A DNA stretch of 10,264 nucleotides. Origin: Cellvibrionales bacterium (GTDB lineage Bacteria; Pseudomonadota; Gammaproteobacteria; Pseudomonadales; JAHEGP01). The translations under genes and the position numbers were made by a program. Under the pieces are notes generated by a model. The model was given only the letters and a program-made list of their open reading frames with translations, did not search any database and was not told where the DNA came from. Every line of letters starts with the position of its first letter. Position 1 is the stretch's first letter. Positions 7,267 to 10,264 of the stretch are shown piece by piece. The stretch lies in the NCBI GenBank assembly GCA_024645065.1, contig JAHEGP010000099.1, positions 1-10,264 of the forward strand, written 5' to 3'.

Positions 7267-7300
7267 TTGACATGCGCCGACTCACCAAGACCGCTACAAT
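7267..7300 (+). promoter_or_regulatory. Possible promoter for the ubiE-ubiJ-ubiB operon (long spacer)
   Basis: A perfect -35 hexamer TTGACA (7267-7272) and a good -10 TACAAT (7295-7300) lie in the only sizeable gap before ubiE. They are 22 bp apart, well beyond the usual 16-18 bp. I found no clear dyad in the spacer that would indicate a MerR-type activator. The TACAAT may work with another -35, or the spacing may make the promoter weak or activator-dependent. The start site would be near 7307, giving a leader of about 25 nt. Confidence 0.4.
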
Positions 7301-7330
7301 AGCGCTGTCTTGATCACAGAGAAGGCCTCC

Positions 7331-8080
7331 ATGGCGAACGACAAAACAACCCATTTCGGTTTCCGCCAGGTCGATGAGGACGATAAGGCATCACTGGTAG
7401 CCGGTGTTTTTCACTCCGTGGCTTCGCGCTACGACCTGATGAATGATCTCATGTCCGGAGGCATTCATCGTATCTGGAAGCGGTTTACGATCGAGGTTAG
7501 CGGTGTGCGTCCCGGGCATGCCGTGCTCGATATCGCCGGCGGCACCGGCGACCTGGCCCTCAAGTTCAGCCGCATCGTTGGCGACAAAGGCATGGTTGTG
7601 CTGGCTGATATCAATGAGTCCATGCTGGCCGTCGGGCGTGACCGCCTCACAGATCGCGGCGCCATCGGCAACATGGAATTTACCCAGTGCGACGCCGAGT
7701 CGCTGCCGTTTGACGACGATAGCTTCGACTGTATCACCATCGCGTTTGGGCTGCGCAACGTAACCCACAAGGAAAAAGCCCTGGAATCGATGCTACGGGT
7801 GCTGAAGCCCGGCGGTCGGCTATTGGTGCTGGAGTTTTCCAGGCCCGGCAATGCTGTGCTGGAGAAGCTCTATGACGCCTACTCTTTCAAGCTGTTGCCG
7901 GTGATGGGCAAACTGGTAGCCAATGATGCCGAAAGCTACCGCTACCTGGCGGAAAGCATTCGTATGCATCCAGACCAGGAAAGCCTCAAGCAAATGATGA
8001 TTGAAGCCGGCTTTAGTCGCTGCGAGTTCTACAATATGACCGGCGGCGTGGTAGCACTGCACCGGGGCTTCAAACCTTGA
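7331..8080 (+). CDS. ubiE: Ubiquinone/menaquinone C-methyltransferase UbiE
   Basis: UbiE transfers a methyl group from S-adenosylmethionine to the benzoquinol ring in ubiquinone synthesis, and to demethylmenaquinol where menaquinone is made. The 249-aa product (E. coli 251) has the family signature YDLMNDLMSGGIHRIW (34-49). The SAM-binding glycine loop is VLDIAGGTGDLA (65-76), and the second signature RVLKPGGRLLVLEFS is at 156-170. The C-terminus GGVVALHRGFKP is typical. The ATG at 7331 has AGAAGG 5 nt upstream and gives the family length. An in-frame TTG at 7310 would add seven unsupported residues. It heads a ubiE-ubiJ-ubiB cluster in which the next start lies 2 nt after its stop (or overlaps it), indicating coupled translation. 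Confidence 0.97.
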   Translation: MANDKTTHFGFRQVDEDDKASLVAGVFHSVASRYDLMNDLMSGGIHRIWKRFTIEVSGVRPGHAVLDIAGGTGDLALKFSRIVGDKGMVVLADINESMLAVGRDRLTDRGAIGNMEFTQCDAESLPFDDDSFDCITIAFGLRNVTHKEKALESMLRVLKPGGRLLVLEFSRPGNAVLEKLYDAYSFKLLPVMGKLVANDAESYRYLAESIRMHPDQESLKQMMIEAGFSRCEFYNMTGGVVALHRGFKP

Positions 8081-8082
8081 GC

Positions 8083-8736
8083 GTGACGCTGCACACTGCC
8101 GCCCTCGCCGCCCTGGAAGGTGCAATCAACCGCGCTCTGAAAATGGACCCTGCCACCACCCGGGCATTGCAGCAACTCGACGGAACGGTGTTCCAGCTTG
8201 AACTGGTGGGAACCGGGGCAGATGTCTACCTGCTGCCCCAACAGCAGGGCGTGGCACTGCGAGGCTTTTATGACGGCCCCATCGACAGTCATGTCATAGG
8301 CACGGTCCCGGATTTCGTTGAATTGCTCAGCTCCGAGGATCCGGCGTCCACCCTTATTAATGGTGGAATCCAGCTTAGTGGCGACAGTGCACCCCTGCTG
8401 CAACTGCAACGCATACTGCACCGTCTCGAGCTTGATTGGGAAGGTTCACTCGCCGGGATAATTGGAGACATTCCTGCCCACCAACTCGGTCGCCTGGTGC
8501 GAGGCGGCATGCGCTGGGGCAAGCATGCGATGGACAGTATGAATCGCCAGCTGGAGGAGTTTCTGCACGAGGAGGCGCGACTGCTGCCTCCCGAGACCGA
8601 GCTGGAGGATTTTTATACTGCCGTATCCCGGCTGGAACTCAGTGTCGATCGTGCCCAGGCGCGGCTGGCAAAGCAGCAGCAGCGACTGGCGAAATTGCAG
8701 CTTATACGGCAGCAACAGCAGGAGCGAGGCCGTTGA
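8083..8736 (+). CDS. ubiJ: Ubiquinone biosynthesis accessory factor UbiJ (SCP2-like)
   Basis: UbiJ is a soluble accessory protein that in E. coli forms the Ubi metabolon with UbiK, binding hydrophobic ubiquinone intermediates through its SCP2 domain. The 217-aa product has an N-terminal SCP2-like region (about 5-105) in which LINGGIQLSGDS (91-102) matches the family's glycine-rich strand. The segment DIPAHQLGRLVRGGMRWG (129-146) follows, and a charged, glutamine-rich coiled coil (about 171-213) ends the protein. Sequence conservation is low in this family, so the call rests largely on its place between ubiE and ubiB plus this layout. I prefer GTG 8083. A TTG at 8077 overlapping the ubiE stop is an alternative, and neither has a good ribosome binding site. 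Its stop codon overlaps the ubiB start. Confidence 0.88.
   Translation: MTLHTAALAALEGAINRALKMDPATTRALQQLDGTVFQLELVGTGADVYLLPQQQGVALRGFYDGPIDSHVIGTVPDFVELLSSEDPASTLINGGIQLSGDSAPLLQLQRILHRLELDWEGSLAGIIGDIPAHQLGRLVRGGMRWGKHAMDSMNRQLEEFLHEEARLLPPETELEDFYTAVSRLELSVDRAQARLAKQQQRLAKLQLIRQQQQERGR
8720..8724 (+). promoter_or_regulatory. Ribosome binding site for the ubiB TTG start
   Basis: AGGAG lies inside the end of ubiJ, 8 nt before TTG 8733. This decides in favour of a rare TTG start overlapping the ubiJ stop (TTGA), since there is no ATG or GTG near the expected N-terminus. Confidence 0.7.
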
Positions 8737-10264
8737 GTCTGAATTCCGCATCCCGAGTCGGCAAGATACTTGCCGTGGCGCTGAATCATAGACTCGATTT
8801 GCTACTCGACCGCGATCGCCTGCCACCAACGGTGCGCTGGCTAACCGCTCCATTGCGACTGTTGCCCAATCCAAAGCGGCCGCGAGGCGCTCGCATTCGC
8901 GAGGCGCTGGAAGACCTGGGGCCGCTGTATATCAAATTCGGCCAGATGCTATCGACGCGTCGCGACTTGTTGGCGCCGGATATTGCCGATGAACTTGCCA
9001 AGCTCCAGGACGAGGTACCGCCTTTCGGGCAGGACAAGGCCATTGCCATTATCGAAAAGAGCCTCAATACGCCGCTTGCACAACTTTTCAGTGCGTTTTC
9101 TCCAGAACCTCTGGCATCGGCCTCTATCGCCCAGGTCCATGCGGCGCGCCTGCACGGCGGCGAAGAAATAGTGGTAAAGGTCGTACGACCAAATCTTGAG
9201 CCCATTATCCGGCAGGATGTCGCCCTGCTGTTGTTGCTGGCAAAATGGGTACAGCGTTATTCTGCCGATGGCAGGCGATTGCGACCGGTGGAAGTCGTGC
9301 AGGATTATGAGCACACCATCATCGACGAGCTGGATATGCAGCGCGAGGCAGCGAACACATCTTTACTGCGGCGCAACTTCATTAACTCCGACCTGCTTTA
9401 CATCCCGGAGGTCTATTGGGACTATACCCGGCGCGATGTACTGGTTATGGAGCGCATAGATGGCATACCCGTGTCAGATATTGAGGCGATAAGAGCCCAG
9501 GGAATCGATATGAAGGCCCTCGCCGAACGTGGCGTGGAGATCTTTTTTACCCAGGTATTTCGCGACAATTTCTTTCATGCCGACATGCACCCAGGGAACA
9601 TTTTCATTGCCCGAAAAAACCCGTCAAAACCCCAATATATCGGTATCGACTGCGCCATCATGGGCAGCCTCAGCGATTTCGACCGCTATTACCTTGCGCG
9701 CAACCTGATAGCCATTTTTGATCGCAATTATCGCCTGGTCGCGCAGCTCCATGTCGAGTGTGGCTGGGTACCCGCCCAGACCAGGGTGCAGGACTTCGAA
9801 GCCGCCATGCGCTCTACCTGTGAGCCGATTTTTGAAAAACCGCTGGGACAAATTTCCTTTGGCCAGCTGCTGCTCTACCTGTTCCAAACCGCACGCCGCT
9901 TCGATATGGAGATCCAGCCCTCCCTGGTATTACTGCAGAAAACCATGTTGGCCATCGAAGGGCTGGGCCGGGAGCTGTACCCCGAACTCGACCTGTGGCA
10001 AACCGCCAAGCCATATCTCGACAATTGGATGAAGGAGCGTTATGCCCCGACTGGCCTGGTACAACAGTTGCGCCAGCACGCACCCCAGTGGCTCGAGCAG
10101 TTACCCCAGCTACCGGAACTGGTGATGGACAACCTGCACAAGGGCAGCGAAACCCGCTCCCTGCTGGACCTTCAGCAGCGGCAGTTGCAACAGGCCACTG
10201 CGGATCGTGAAGCCCAGCGCAAAAGCCGTCGCAACACCAAATTTGCCCTACTGGCGGTAGCGGT
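8733..10264 (+). CDS. ubiB: UbiB atypical kinase/ATPase of ubiquinone biosynthesis (3' end cut by the window)
   Basis: UbiB belongs to the ADCK/ABC1 kinase-like family. It is membrane-anchored and needed for ubiquinone synthesis, probably using ATP hydrolysis to extract or hand over lipid intermediates. The visible 510 residues show the KxGQ motif KFGQ (68-71) with MLSTRRDLL, and the Ala-rich nucleotide loop ASASIAQVH (128-136) that replaces a glycine loop. They also include Lys149 (VVKVVRP), E199-L-D201, and HADMHPGN (282-289). The metal-binding D-x-G motif reads D306-C-A308, with Ala for Gly. CEPIFEKPL and LVLLQKTM follow. E. coli UbiB has 546 residues, so only the C-terminal transmembrane hairpin is missing; the window stops at its first hydrophobic residues. 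The TTG start overlaps the ubiJ stop. Confidence 0.96.
   Translation, partial: MSLNSASRVGKILAVALNHRLDLLLDRDRLPPTVRWLTAPLRLLPNPKRPRGARIREALEDLGPLYIKFGQMLSTRRDLLAPDIADELAKLQDEVPPFGQDKAIAIIEKSLNTPLAQLFSAFSPEPLASASIAQVHAARLHGGEEIVVKVVRPNLEPIIRQDVALLLLLAKWVQRYSADGRRLRPVEVVQDYEHTIIDELDMQREAANTSLLRRNFINSDLLYIPEVYWDYTRRDVLVMERIDGIPVSDIEAIRAQGIDMKALAERGVEIFFTQVFRDNFFHADMHPGNIFIARKNPSKPQYIGIDCAIMGSLSDFDRYYLARNLIAIFDRNYRLVAQLHVECGWVPAQTRVQDFEAAMRSTCEPIFEKPLGQISFGQLLLYLFQTARRFDMEIQPSLVLLQKTMLAIEGLGRELYPELDLWQTAKPYLDNWMKERYAPTGLVQQLRQHAPQWLEQLPQLPELVMDNLHKGSETRSLLDLQQRQLQQATADREAQRKSRRNTKFALLAVA

Noticed and set aside
8949..9314. Minus-strand and off-frame reading frames over 8786-10210
   Set aside because: The + strand frame from 8733 is open throughout and is clearly UbiB, so these are shadows of it.

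Overview
The window is a conserved chromosomal housekeeping segment from a ubiquinone-making gammaproteobacterium of moderately high GC. Gene content and order (priA, argS, a SPOR-domain protein, hslV, hslU, a DUF971 protein, ubiE, ubiJ, ubiB) match the arrangement I recall from Pseudomonas and its relatives. This suggests Pseudomonadales/Cellvibrionales-type bacteria, but I cannot fix the genus. All nine genes lie on the + strand and are tightly packed. There are no signs of mobile DNA, CRISPR, RNA genes or horizontal transfer, and no intergenic gap exceeds about 235 bases.

Layout. Bases 1-233 hold a probable leftward promoter for a divergent gene outside the window, a possible extended -10 promoter for priA, and a perfect 15-bp palindrome. 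priA (234-2423) encodes the replication-restart helicase. A good sigma-70 promoter lies just after its stop and precedes argS (2515-4200, arginyl-tRNA synthetase). The next gene starts at the base after the argS stop and encodes a small membrane-anchored SPOR protein in the position of ftsN (4201-4800). Two abutting palindromes and a very good sigma-32 heat-shock promoter then lead into hslV-hslU (4940-6847), the HslVU/ClpQY protease. A small DUF971 gene (6854-7243) follows 6 nt after hslU. After an 87-nt gap the ubiquinone cluster begins: ubiE (7331-8080), ubiJ (8083-8736) and ubiB (8733 to the window end, lacking its last few dozen codons). These three are packed with overlapping or near-overlapping stop and start codons.

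How the genes work together. Three functional blocks sit side by side: genome maintenance and translation (PriA, ArgS); envelope and proteostasis (the SPOR protein, and HslVU under heat-shock control); and aerobic ubiquinone biosynthesis (the UbiE methyltransferase, the UbiJ lipid-binding scaffold and the UbiB atypical kinase/ATPase).

I found no previously undescribed system. The points most worth a second look are the sigma-32 promoter, the Ala in place of Gly in the UbiB D-x-G motif, the six-residue HslV propeptide, the palindrome ahead of priA, the palindrome pair between the SPOR gene and hslV, and the direct DUF971-ubiE junction where Pseudomonas carries a polyhydroxyalkanoate cluster.
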